A stretch of 64,000 nt of DNA from Linnemannia schmuckeri (lineage: Eukaryota; Mortierellomycota; Mortierellomycetes; Mortierellales; Mortierellaceae), in NCBI GenBank assembly GCA_029449235.1, contig JANATG010000012.1:1798001-1862000 (forward strand), read 5' to 3'. Of the stretch, positions 42,753-53,799 are shown in pieces (position 1 is the stretch's first letter; every line of letters begins with the position of its first letter). The notes beneath the pieces are model-generated. The model made no database searches. It was not told the DNA's origin and saw only the letters and a program-made list of their open reading frames with translations. The position numbers and the translations under genes were made by a program.

Positions 42753-43694
42753 TCACTTTTGAACTACTGCAAGACTCCTCTGTACCAATGTCTCAATGGC
42801 ACTAAACTCGGTGATACGCTGTATACTTGAAATGGTCTGTCTCGCATCCTCCATATCCTGGTTCGCCGTCTCGACATTCTTCCTGATACTCATCAATGCC
42901 TTCTACAGTGTTATATCAAAGAAAGAATACACATGAATGTCACAGTCAGTATCTGCTTTCATGACTCGATACGCGCTTGATTGCTTGACACTCCAAAAGA
43001 GAAGGCAGAGACTTCTTACCTTCTCTTGAGCAAGGATAGGCACTTTCTTGTGAATATGCTCGTTCACTCGGTAAAACACCAACGACGAATCATTAAAAGC
43101 TCCCGTAATCGTCTCTGACATATGTATTGACACTATCAACACGATTAAAAGTTGCGAACCGCGTTAATGAGATATGCCCTGTGTTGAAGGAATATAAGAG
43201 CAGCGTCTGGGCAAGACGAACGACATACTTTTGCGGGCTTTGATCTGGAGTGACGCTCCAGCAGATCCGCCCTCCATCATCATCGACATCCCACTATGAG
43301 CCGGCGAGACCCTTCCCCCACCTGGTCCAATACCACCACCACCTCCTCCTCCTCCACTCCCAACCATCGTCCCTGCAACTGAAGAAAGTCCATATCTAAG
43401 TCCAAACGCCGACGCCCGTCTTGCCGAGAACAAGCCGTCCAATGAAGGGACTGTCCAGGAGGAATAGGCTGAAGACGCTGTTGTCGGCACTTCAGGTGAG
43501 CCTTGACGGACTACTGGCGACGAGGAGGACGAGGCGGTTGACGTTGAGGTTGTGGCGGTAGTGTGAGCGGTGGGTGTTGGTGGCGTTGTTGTAGTTGTGA
43601 GTGGGGTGCTGCTGCTTGTGGTTGCAGTTGTTGCGGTTCCTTGCGCGCCTCTTCCTTGGTATGGATTCCATGACGATGGCGGAATTGAGCTCAT
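42753..43694 (-). CDS. BORCS8-like subunit of the BORC lysosome/vacuole-positioning complex
   Basis: Three exons close in phase: 43694-43229, 43132-43020, 42902-42753; 242 residues. Residues 1-150 are low complexity (Thr/Ser/Pro, then a Gly run). The last ~80 residues match the BORCS8 (MEF2BNB) pattern: SETITGAFNDSSLVFYRVNEH / IHKKVPILAQEKKAL, then a helix with MEDARQTISSIQRI and FSAIETLVQRSL. In animals BORC recruits Arl8 and kinesin to lysosomes. In fungi a BORC-like assembly is less well described, so the vacuole/endosome role here is inferred. The N-terminal extension is not part of the animal protein, which is about 120 residues. The family call rests on remembered motif pattern. Confidence 0.7.
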
Positions 43695-43970
43695 GTCGTC
43701 TGCATCTCGTGTCTTGGGGTGGTTGAGGAGTAGAGTAGGGAAGAGAGAAGAGAGAGGGTGAGCACAAAGGACGTTGGTGAGTGACTCCTGACCCAGTTTT
43801 CCCCTCGTTGTCTCACTGGACTTTCTTCCCCGAATTTTGCGCAGTCACATTCCGAGAGAGTACAGAAAAAAAAAAGAACCTTTGCAACTTGCTTGCATGT
43901 AGCTTTCTCCATTACTCATTCACTCTCTCAGCTACTCGACAACCTTCCCTTTTCAACAGCAACGACAACG
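43695..43970. promoter_or_regulatory. Shared divergent promoter interval (276 bp)
   Basis: The start codons of the BORCS8-like gene (minus, 43694) and the ChaC-like gene (plus, 43971) are only 276 bp apart, so both promoters and leaders must fit in this interval. The plus-side leader is C/T-rich before the ATG. No specific factor site is claimed. Confidence 0.6.
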
Positions 43971-44643
43971 ATGTGGCTCTTCGGATATGGCAGTTTAATT
44001 TGGCGCCCAGATCTGGAATTTGAAGACAGGTAACCTTCTCCGCCCCTCTTCCTCTCATTCCACTTCTTCCAACAGGCTAGCACTGTACTTTTGGGCTTCG
44101 CAGGTGCTTCGAACCCGCAAAGCTCATTTTCATTATCAATTGAACCTGATTCTAAACAAACAGCATCCATATTTCTCGGTTATTCTATCACAAATAGTAA
44201 GGTCGGGTACATTAAGGGCCATGTCCGCCGGTTCTGGCAAAGCAGCACCGATCACAGAGGCACTGAAGAGGCACCTGGAAGAGTCGTCACCTTGATCCCC
44301 TATGACGAATTCTCTCAGCGCTTCACCGACGACGACATGGTAACCTCCTTCACCCTGTAACCTTGCAGCATTTCAATTGACGTTCCGAAACACCGATTTG
44401 GACCTTAATTGCTTACGGACTCCCTCATGGTTCTCGCATTTCTTTTTCTCTCCTTAACAGCATTCCTCGGATCAAGACGATATCACTTGGGGTGTAGCCT
44501 ACAAGATCCCAGAATCTAAAGTCGCAGAGACAAAAGCATACCTCGACCACCGGGAAAAGAACGGGTACGAGACTCATTTCTTGGATGTCTTCCAACCGGG
44601 CACTGATATCCCTGTCGTTGAGAAGGTAACCTAACCCATTCCA

Positions 44644-44678
<35 letters not shown>

Positions 44679-45291
44679 CATTCCCTACCGATCGCTCAAA
44701 AATCTTTTCTTTTTTCAACTGAGGACCCTTAAATGTCTCTTATAGGCCCTTGACTGACTCACACATCGCCTCATACGTTGTTCTCCCTCATATCTCATAG
44801 GCGATTGTATATATTGGTTCGACAGACAACTCGGAATTCGCAGGACCCGCACCCCTGGACCTGATTGCCCAACAGATCTATGCCTCTCATGGTAACACAC
44901 TCACCAATACCCCCCCCCCTCCCTCCTCCCCCCCCCCCCCAAAAAAAAAAGCGCCGTACTCATCTTTTCCTCTCTCCTTCGTTTTCTGCGCTCGTCAATT
45001 GCCTCTTATATCACGTAATCCAAAACCAAACTTACAAATCCAACTAACCATGACCCATGGACACAAATTTTTCGAAACTTAGGTCCAAGTGGAGCAAATA
45101 AGGACTACCTGCTGAACTTGGCCCACGCCCTCAGGACAGTCGCACCTACAGGAACAGATCAACACCTGTTTGAACTCGAATCGAAGGTCAAAGAGCTCAT
45201 GCTTAAAGAAGCTGGGTCTCAGGAAGCCTTTAATCACATGCTTTCAAAGATCATTGGCCAGGCTCATCCCACACCCGTCACTCCCGTCTGA
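43971..45291 (+). CDS. ChaC-type glutathione-specific gamma-glutamylcyclotransferase
   Basis: Five exons close in phase: 43971-44029, 44198-44339, 44461-44625, 44801-44891, 45083-45291; 221 residues, the usual length. It cleaves glutathione to 5-oxoproline and Cys-Gly in the cytosol; the yeast counterpart is Gcg1 and the animal one ChaC2. Start WLFGYGSLIWRP holds the substrate-binding YGSL loop (residues 6-9). VRRFWQSSTDHRGTEEAPGRVV (VRRFWQSSTDHRG / TEEAPGRVV) is the family block. HREKNGY near 97-103 contains the catalytic Glu (E99). The YIGSTDN...GPAP...IA-QIYASHGPSG-N-DYL-NLA segment is also canonical. Exon 1 joins exon 2 through TAG|TAAGG, which keeps KVGYIKG in frame. Intron 3 holds a 27-nt T run and intron 4 a C-run/A-run. 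Confidence 0.94.
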
Positions 45292-45403
45292 TCGAAGACC
45301 CACTGCTTTTAACGGCGACCCACCAAAAAACAATAGACGATAGAATAGACACGTCTTAAATACATATATTTATACAGTTAAGCAGATTTTTTTCCTAAAG
45401 TGC
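45292..45403. terminator. Shared 3' processing interval of two convergent genes
   Basis: Only 112 bp separate the stop codons of the ChaC-like (plus) and TPX2-like (minus) genes. It holds A/T-rich ATACATATATTTATA, usable as an efficiency element on both strands. The 3' UTRs very likely overlap. Confidence 0.45.
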
Positions 45404-48400
45404 TCAAAGATCGCTCAATGTAAGGGTATGGGTATGCTCAATGATCACGGGTCCCTTGGACCGCGACAACGAAGATGCCGCCGCCGAAGCCGCCGAAGCA
45501 GCCCTGGCTGCAAAAGAATCTTTGGCATCTGCGTAAACAGGGGTCGCAGTAGAGACTGGAGGCGCGCCAAATATCCGTGACAATCTAGACGACTTTGACG
45601 GCGAAGGGGCGGGTTTGACTGCTGGCTCTAGGGGGATAAAACTCCCACTTCTGCGGCGGCGTTCATCCTTCTCCTGTTCGGACGTAACGACCGGTCTATA
45701 GGTCGCTGGGGCTGACGATGGTGTAGTTGCTGCGGTTGTGGCGGTTGCGGTGGTTGTGGGCGCTGGCAAGGGTGCGGACGTCACGCCTGGTGTGGTGGAT
45801 GAATCTACCACCGAAATTGGTATCAAACTAGGAACGATAACAGTCGCTGGCACAGTTGTCGATGCAGGTGCAGTTGATGTCGCTGTCCTCACACCAATTA
45901 GAGTTGTAGAAGGTGCATTAGTTCGTTCCTGGGACCTGGTAAAAGGGTAGTACGCCTGAGTCGCCCCAACTTCTCCGCCGCTCTTCCGTGAACCAGCACT
46001 GCTCGCACTGCGCCGCCTAAAGCTGTCGCTCAGTCGTGATCGATTACCTCTCTCGCCACTGGTCCGACGACTCTCCATACTGATCCGGCGAAGTTCCCGT
46101 GACAACCTATGGTTGTTACTGCCCCCAAAACTGTCCCTCACTGGAGGCAAAGGTTGCGGTTGTGATGGACCTGCTGCTGCAGCTGCCGCTGGCGCCGGCA
46201 CCGCCGACGATGATGACTTCTTGTACTCAAGTTCCTCATGGCTTTTGAAATCTTCTCCATGGTGATGATCAGCAGTCCGAATATCCTCCACCTCCTGCAA
46301 TGCCTCCGTCTCAGGGTCCATAGGGAACGAAAGTCGAATGGGCGGCTGGTGAATAGTCGCGCGAGCACTGTTGGCCAACACAACCTGCCTCCTCTCTTGC
46401 TCTGTGAGTTGCTGCTGAAGCGCCTGCTGCTGAACTTGAAGAATCTTGGCCTCCTCAAACGTCCTGTAGACCTCTTCATCAGGGATACTGCCTCTGATCG
46501 GTGACGAAATGAAAGGTGAATCATCGTGGTGCCCATTGCGTCGATCCTGAGAGTACCCAAACTGCTGGTGTTGTTGCTGCTCGCGGTACTCCTCTTCCTG
46601 TCGCTGTTGCTCCAAATGCTGTTGCTCCATTTCGTATCGCCTGCGCTTCTCTCCAATCATGGGACTGACAGGCTTCGTCAAGGGTCGCGTCGCCTTGTGG
46701 ATGACGGTAGGCTGATAGTGGGCGATAGGGCGAGCTCTAAATGTCCGCTCCAAACTTTCTCTCATCCTCATCCTCTCCTCCCGTTCCTATTGGTTGAAAA
46801 GTAACAAAATGAATGTTTTAAGTTGGCATTTTCAGAATCACCGCGAAGTGGATGAGCTTGCAACTCGTAACAATATGAAAAACAAGAAGAGGGACTTACC
46901 TGATGGATTTTGTTTGATTTTTGTTGCAGATCTAATAGCTCTTGTTCCCGTTTCCTAGAAGCCTGCTGCCGCTCATACTCTTCTCTCTCTTTTGCCCGCT
47001 GATCCGAATGAAACCGAAACTCATGCGGCTGGGTCAACTCCTTGGTGCTCTTCTTCAGCACGAAATGTGTGGGTCGGAGTGACGGGACAGGAACCCGGCG
47101 ACCAAGTTTGGGCGAGATCGGGACTGTGGGGGCGGGATGCGGTCTCTCAACGCGTACCGACGATGTCATGATGGGGTGTCCTGTAGGGACTGGAAACACA
47201 CCTGCCAGTCGACTCCGTCTTGGGGGTGTCCGAATTGAAGACAGCGCAGCTGATTCATGAGTATCAGTGTATCGCGTCACGGGTGGCCGGACTTCTGCAC
47301 GACGCTGAGTAGCCAGGTGGAAAGGCACAGGAATAGTCAGCCGTTTCTATTGTGTCATATTCAGAAAAATTGACTCTTGGTTAAGCTATTGTCATCAACA
47401 TTGCAACTACAATCGTTTGGTTGTTCGTGAAATTGCTCTACGACTTACAAGAGGCTGAGGACGTCTAAAGACTCCAGTGTTAGCAGGCTTTGCCTTCTCC
47501 TTCACAGCCGGGGCTGCGGACGTCATCTGTGCAGCAGGTTTAGAATGTCCTCGAGATTGGAACATGACATGTCGCCGCCGGAGAATGTCGTCTGTCGCAA
47601 ACTTGAACGGCACTGGTTGGGTCAATGGTCTCCGCGCATGGAGAACTGGTACCGCAGTAGCGTTTCCTGATGTCGCCCTGTCAGTCGTCTGTCCTAGTGC
47701 TGGTACTGCTGTACCAGATGTCACGGTGGTGTCGCACCCTTCCCTTCGCAACTTATCTGTCGCAAACTTGAACGGTACTTTATGCGTTACAGGCTTCCGT
47801 GAGTGAACTGACACTCCCGCAGTTCTACCCATTGTCGCAGGTTCCTCCGTCGGACCAGGAGCTGGTGCAGTGGCGGATGTGCTGGGTTCATCCCTGCGCA
47901 GTTTGTCTGTTGCAAATTGGAACGGTACTGGCTGTGTCACAGGTTTCCGTGAGTGGCTCGTCGGAAGAATTCCAGATGTCGTTTTTTCTGGTATCCGTGC
48001 TGCCACTGGTATGGATGTAGCTGACACAGCAGTTGTACTGGGTCCATTTCCGCGTAATGGTGGCCCCAAGGTCGTCTTCCGAAACAAGTTAGTCGCTGGT
48101 GGTCGAAACAACGAGCTGGATCCGATACCATGTGGTTTTTGGCTGGTACTTGTAGAAGGGTATATTGCTGCTGCCGACTCCTGTGCAGGCGGTATCGATG
48201 ATGTTGTTTGAGATTCGGCGGTATGGCTAGTGGCAGAGGGGAGTGCTGCTCTCGTTGAGCTCTGGCGTGTCTCCTTGCCGGCGTCTACAGTCTTTTTGCC
48301 ATCATTTGATCCGCTTTCTGAGTGTCTACTGTCTGCGTCCTTCCTCTGACTGGGTTTGGTGACGTTCACCAATCGTTGAAATGCCGCTGTCCTGACAGGT

Positions 48401-49874
48401 CCTGAGCGGAGAGACGACTTGGTTGCTGTTGTTACAGGTGCAGGTGCTATGGTCTTGCTTCGTACTCGTTTACTGAACACAGGCGAGACAGGTATCGTCA
48501 ACGGTGGCTTAACGACCCTGGGCACGCCTAACTCTCCGGCCCTCGTAAATACTTTGGGATCTACTGGTCTGGCGCGGAATCCCGTCCCCCGACTTGCTCG
48601 CAGAGACTCGCGCTCATTCACCGAAAGAATCTTGTAAGGGGCTGCCCTATGGGCCATGCTCACCCTCGCGTCGAAACTTGGCTCCTGCACGTCCTGTGAC
48701 AAACAATAAAAATGAGGTTAAATGATGTTTTGAGCCCAGAAGTTCGTCACCCATGCGCAATTATACAGAGTAAAAGACTCACTCTGTCATGAACTGCGCT
48801 TGAATCGACTGTTTCCTGGACTGCTGTATGGTTGTCGTGTGTGCTGGTTGCACGCTCTGAGTCCACAAAATCGTGACGAGTGTGAGGTTCTTGAGAAGCA
48901 GTCGTAGGGTTGAGAGGAGGGAGAGGAGTCGACTCGAAAGTAAAAGGTGTATCTGGATGCCCGAAACTATGAGTCGCTATTGCCTTGACTGGTCGATGGA
49001 GTCGAGACTCGACATTATCATCTGTCTCTGAGGCAACCAACAGGTCGTGAAGTGATGGCTCACCATGGCTGCGGGCAGCGACCTCGCTGACTTTTAAGAA
49101 GGTCTTGCGCGGTGAAGCATTTGCGTGTTGCATGATAGACTTTCTTGCAATGTCCATAGCCGTCGTTCGGAGAGATTTCCTGAGAGTGTCGCCCATGCCC
49201 CCTCCATCCCTGTATGATTCCTCAGTCCCGTTAGAATCCTGGTGATGCGCTGTGCTCTTGCTCAAAAAGCGGTCATAATCAGCCTTGGGCAACAGCTTGG
49301 TAGTTGTAGTCGAAGAGTCTCGTGCGACCTGTGTCGATACTGCTGCAGGGATGCGAGCTGGGCTGTTGATTGGTAACACCCTCGTGAGTACGAGCCCCTG
49401 TTGTTTGGCCGGTTCCTGAATCTTTGATAATGCTTCCCGAGAAGATTGTTGGTTGGTAGGGCTTGGAGTAGGGGCAGCATCCTTGAACAGCTTGCGAGGA
49501 GGCTGCTCTAGGAAAGGATTGTCAGAAGCGTCGCCAAAAGAAAATCGATAGGAGCTGGTGCTGGTTGTAGACGTCGTAGTCGAGACTTTGGCTGTTGCGA
49601 GTGTCGACAGTGAAACTAAAGTCTTCTTGGACGACAATAATCCTGCTAATGTGGAGGGTCGCGTTGGCTGGCTATAACTCGGCCGTGAAGTCGTAGTAGT
49701 AGTAGTAGTAGTAGTCGGTCCAATGTTGAACATTGCAGCGGCTCCAGTTGCGGTCTTTGTTCCTGTGACCCCTTTGGTAGCTGTGACGGTCGTCCGTGAC
49801 CTGCTCGGTATTGTTGCTGTCAACGTTGACCGTCCCTTTGTGGAAGTTGTTGTTGTTGCCGATGTGCGCTGCAT
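45404..49874 (-). CDS. TPX2-family microtubule-associated protein with repeated FATDKLRR modules
   Basis: Four exons close in phase: 49874-48783, 48693-47449, 47346-46900, 46786-45404; 1388 residues. A TPX2 C-terminal-type helix lies at about 886-915 (PHEFRFHSDQRAKEREEYERQ), followed by coiled-coil sequence. Before it, a module of the form (R/K)(R/K)P(V/L)TQPVPF-FATDKLRR occurs at 612-632, 662-682 and 717-738, with degenerate copies at 780-797 (IPVPFHLATQRRAE) and near 965 (TRPLTKPVSP). Such Pro-Phe-containing basic repeats are what TPX2 proteins use to bind microtubules. The N-terminal exon is Thr/Ser-rich with a single FSFGDASDNPF; the C-terminus is Ser/Ala/Thr-rich. The likely role is spindle or cytoplasmic microtubule binding or nucleation. 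Binding sites for Aurora or importin cannot be assigned from sequence alone. Confidence 0.82.
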
Positions 49875-50140
49875 CAGGATGTGCGTGTCGGGAGAAGAGT
49901 TAGATTTGATTCAGAGTAGCGAAGAGGGTGGGGCGTCCTGTCCGTGAGTTATTTCGTGGCGCTCGTCCTTGTAGAAACCTTGAATGTCGCTGGATGAGTG
50001 AAGAAGTTTGCCTGTCTGTCCGTTTTGTTCATGGTGGCACACTCTAGCGCGAGAAAAGGCTTTCTGGTGTCGAGCAGTTGAGAGTGAAAGCCTGTTGAAT
50101 TTGCGATTAAATTTTACCTTACGTCACGCGATAGGAACTT
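49875..50140. other. Promoter/leader region of the TPX2-like gene
   Basis: 266 bp between the ATG and the solo LTR copy B, whose insertion 266 bp upstream could affect the promoter. Nothing else recognised. Confidence 0.5.
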
Positions 50141-50615
50141 TGTGGGGGTCTTGAGGGGAGTTGCCCTTGGTTGGCCGAGTCGTTGGCGGCAGTGCCAGGT
50201 GTGACAGGGTCACTAGTCGAGGAAGAGGGAGAAGGTAAAGTGGAGTTCTCCTCTACAATCCCTGTATTCAAAGATGTGTCTCCAGGATCGACGGGCATAA
50301 CTCAGATAGCAGGCAAACAAGAGAAAAAAAAGATGTGTATGTGTGTATATGTGTGTGTGTGTGTTGTGTGTCCCTTCTCAATATCGCAATAAAAAAACAG
50401 TGACTCTCAAGACCTGCTCGTATCGTGGAAGAAGGTGATTTTATGTCAATAGCTATTCTCTAAAGACTGAAAACTACTACTGCCCCTAATGGTCTAAAAG
50501 GTACAGTGCTTACCTGCTCGTATCGTGGAAGAAGGTGCTTTTCCAGACACTCTCAGGCAAACGCGTAAAATGGTCAAAATGGCCATCAGAAACTAAGCCA
50601 CTCAAAATCACCACA
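50141..50615 (+). mobile_element. Solo LTR-like element, copy B (475 bp, TSD ACTT)
   Basis: Starts TGTGGGGG and ends CACCACA like copy A at 2286-2639, same orientation. It is flanked by ACTT on both sides (50137-50140, 50616-50619), a 4-bp target-site duplication different from that of copy A, as expected for independent insertions. It carries an expanded (GT)n/A-rich stretch (about 50323-50371) and an internal 100-bp duplication: a 26-bp segment at 50412-50437 is repeated exactly at 50512-50537 with unrelated sequence between. Confidence 0.78.
50412..50537 (+). repeat. 26-bp direct repeat exactly 100 bp apart inside LTR copy B
   Basis: 50412-50437 and 50512-50537 are identical (beginning ACCTGCTCG, ending GAAGGTG). 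The 74 bp between is absent from copy A. It could be a tiny insertion with a long target duplication, or filler DNA from break repair. Confidence 0.8.
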
Positions 50616-51273
50616 ACTTTCCCGCTCGTCTCCACTATCAATATCTGATCAAGACATTAGTGTTGTAGGCAGACGAGCGCGTACTATAAACGTGTTCGGT
50701 ATCCGATGAGCCTGATGTGATAGTAGAGCTAATCTACAGCGTATTCACGACGTCCAATAAAAAGAACAAAGGTATTGCCCTCTCTTCGGATGAAATGCTT
50801 GCTCATGTGAAGGAGTGAGCGTGTGCCTTTGGCTGGGCAGCAGACCTCTGGTCTGTTGCTGTTTTTGGTTAGTTCATTGTCAATTATGAGTATTTTGTTA
50901 AGCACATCCTCTGTAGCTGACAAGCAAAAACAAACATCAGACCAGACCTTTGCTGGGCAGACAGTTATGCACATTCTCCACGCACTTAAGGCCCCTTTAA
51001 TTTGTGACAACTGAACTTTATTTCATTCAGCCCTTCCGCTCGTGCGCTAGTTTCGGACGCTGCACAATGGTCTTTGGAGATCATGCTGCATTCGTCTTTC
51101 GTTGCATTCACTCTTCTCGCCCTTCGCCACCTCCCTCTTCCAAACTTCACACCTCTTATTCTCCCTTAATCTCTATTCTTCTACTCATTACTTTCACATA
51201 GACGTTCATTCACCCAACTCCAACTGTCGCATTTACATACGTCTGCTCTCTTTCTTCCTTAAATCCCTTGCGC
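50616..51273. other. Repeat-derived intergenic DNA with an inverted repeat
   Basis: No gene supported. Arms at about 50847-50868 and 50923-50946 form an imperfect inverted repeat (TCTGGTCTG...GTTTTTG against CAAAAAC...CAGACCAGA). A direct repeat GCTGGGCAG flanks them (about 50832 and 50953). The remainder is T/C-rich. Confidence 0.45.
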
Positions 51274-51324
51274 CTTGCTGGGTGCATGGCGCCCCTCTGC
51301 GGGGAAGCTGTGGTGCTTGGCAAG
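51274..51324. repeat. 51-nt extended hairpin
   Basis: CTTGCTGGGTGC at the left pairs completely with GTGCTTGGCAAG at the right when G-U pairs are allowed (read on the plus strand). Inside, GGCGCCCC pairs with GGGGAAGCT around a TCTGC loop with small bulges. Such a long hairpin is uncommon in the surrounding A/T-rich DNA. It could be a transposon end, an RNA gene or chance; no known ncRNA was recognised. Confidence 0.4.
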
Positions 51325-52603
51325 ATCCATACGAACGACGCTTTCTCTTAATACCTCGCTACTACCTTCTGCTCGCCGTCGATTGGCTCGCCTGATGCAG
51401 AACTTCCAACGCAACCTCAAGGAAACTTTCTTGGCACGTCACCTATTCAACATTCACATCATCTCGTACACATACACGCAATCTCTCTATCCGTCACTCT
51501 CTTTCATTCACTCTCCTCCGCAACAAACTACCGCCCCATCAAACATTATATCGCCAGTAATATCGCATTTTTACACTGTCAGTCACCTCTTAATAATCAT
51601 CACGCCCGCTTTTGAACAAAATATTTTTCCATACTGAGCCCACTACTCCCCAAATACCAATTGAGATAGTAACACTCCATGGCCTATTCATCCCCTCACT
51701 ATTGTAGATTATCCTCGAGGTTCACTTTTTTTCTTGACCTTTGGCACCCTAACAACCGATGAGTGGTTCGTGAGCAGACATCTGCCAACGAAGCACTCCC
51801 TTTTGAGGCGGCTCGAAAGCCTGTTGGGTCGACTTTGACTCTTCAAGAGTGTAAGCAGCAAAAATCCTAGTAGGCTGCGGCTGACCCGCGCTCTCCAGAG
51901 GAAGTCATGAAGGCCAAGTAGAGATTACTTTATCGACCTTCTGGTAAGAAGCAATCACCAATGCCAACTATCACGTTTAACTTTTAAATTGTTCACTCAT
52001 GTCCGCATAAAATTAATTACCATCTTGATTATCTACTTTACACATACCCAACCCTCTTCCTTCATCACATAATATTCTTTTCTCTTTTTTTTTACTCGTG
52101 CCTCCGCTCCTACATAGACCTGTAGAAAGTCAGGGCCCCTGGTAAGTTATAAAGCGATTATAAAAAAGACAACCTCAACCGTTATCACAATCATCCTACA
52201 CGACCTACTCACCTATCCGCCTGAACGTCTCCTCTATTGACACACCATTCATTATAAAATATCGTTCTGTACCTGTACAAATACATTCACAACTGGAGAA
52301 GCTTGACCTCAAATACGATCCGCGCGCGCAACCTTGTTGGGACACGTACGCTTGTTTTAGTAAGTCCGAGGTCAATTCTTCCCCATTAGTGACTTATCGG
52401 TGGACTTGGCATAGAATTTTGAAGTTTGGCCCGCGCGGGGTCCACCATAGTAAGTTGTGCGGAATGTAAAAGATAACAGGAATACTGTGGCCAACTGTAG
52501 TTGACACTCAGATAAAAAAAATGAAGGGGAGCAAAACCATCTGATCATGGCTTTTTGCGTTTTGTTTTTTTTTTTTTGTCCTTGTCTTTGTCTTTTTCCC
52601 CTC
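51325..52603. other. Decayed intergenic DNA, no gene seen
   Basis: T/C-rich with short frames only. A GC palindrome CCCGCGCGGG lies near 52430. The right end becomes T-rich immediately before the reverse-transcriptase fragment. Confidence 0.4.
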
Positions 52604-52850
52604 AAGACCGCGTTCAACACCCGCTATGATCACTATGAATTTAAGGTCATGAGCTGCGGGTTAACGAATGCGCCTGCGTCATTTCAAGCACTCGATTCCT
52701 GGCCGATTCCGACAAATGTCCAGCAACTGCGTTCGTTCCTTGGATTCACCAATTATTACCGCCACTTTGTATACCAGTATGCCCGGGTCGCTACGCCGTC
52801 GATGAATCCGCTGACCCAGACCGACAATCAAGATGGCAGGATGGCCAAGG
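52604..52850 (+). pseudogene. Ty3/gypsy reverse transcriptase fragment with deleted palm
   Basis: The frame reads KTAFNTRYDHYEFKVMSCGL then TNAPASFQA, the fingers/palm region of Ty3/gypsy reverse transcriptase, and jumps directly to SWPIPTNVQQLRSFLGFTNYYRHF, the connection segment. The intervening ~100 residues that hold the catalytic Y-DD and the thumb are missing, so the joint is a clean in-frame deletion. The downstream RNase H domain is not found. Non-functional relic. Confidence 0.85.
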
Positions 52851-53799
52851 TAAGACCTGACCACTAGTTGAGTAGGTATTACTAATTATCATTCGAATGG
52901 ACAAATTAACATGCAAAATTGTCAGTCGAGTCAATATGATATGTTGTGGTTTTGATGTACGCAAGAGAGGGCGGGTAACCATTTCTTCCTATTAGTACGA
53001 GTAGTTGAATTAATATTAAACAACGCCATTTCTTCCTTTCTTTGTGTAGGCTAAACGGGCTTACAAGCTTTTTTTGTTAGAGACAATAGAGCAACTACAA
53101 TGGTAATACTCCGTGCAACAATACTATCAACAGCAACACGCATATTCCTTCCCTTACATCACACCCATTTTCTTTCCCTCTCATTTTTTTATTATTATTA
53201 TTTTCATCTCAACTTATCTTAAACGCGACAACAAGCAAAAAATTGGAAAAAGACACAAAAAAAAAATTCCTTCACCAGTTCACTCACACATCTACCCTTT
53301 TCTACACAAAACACACACACCTTCAATCATCTTGTTCTAGTTCTTAATATCCGAGTCCTATCTTTCAGCGCCATTGTCGACGGCGGCAGCGAGGTCCTCA
53401 TTTTTTTTTCGCGTCATTGCACAACAAAACAAATATTGCCTTTATCTAGTACTTTGGTGAGTTGCCTTTCTTCTTTATATCTGCCTTACAATGTGTTGGC
53501 TTTTTTTTTGGACATGAACTTGGTTAACTCAAGGAAAAGACAGTCCAAATTGAATACGTACTTGCCTTTCTGGTTATACAATTCATTCCTTGCCGTCTTT
53601 GTGTTTTTTCGTTCTATTTAATGTTTTACATATCCTCTTGGTTATTCCAACATTAGGCCAGTATGTTTCAATGGTAGCAAAGGACATACATCCCTATCGA
53701 GCCCATTCCCTTTCAAGATTTATGGCACGATTGGCTTATCAGACAGTACAAAAACTTTTTATAACGCCCGGCGGCCATCCAAACGAGCACTTGGCTCAG
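52851..53799. other. Retroelement-derived or intergenic DNA, no domain seen
   Basis: A/T-rich with poly-A, poly-T and ATT runs (53185-53205). Frames of up to 75 codons show no family features. Confidence 0.4.

Noticed and set aside
44090..44125. tRNA-like B-box (GCTTCGAACCCGC) in a ChaC intron
   Set aside because: No A-box or acceptor/anticodon stems at the proper spacing.
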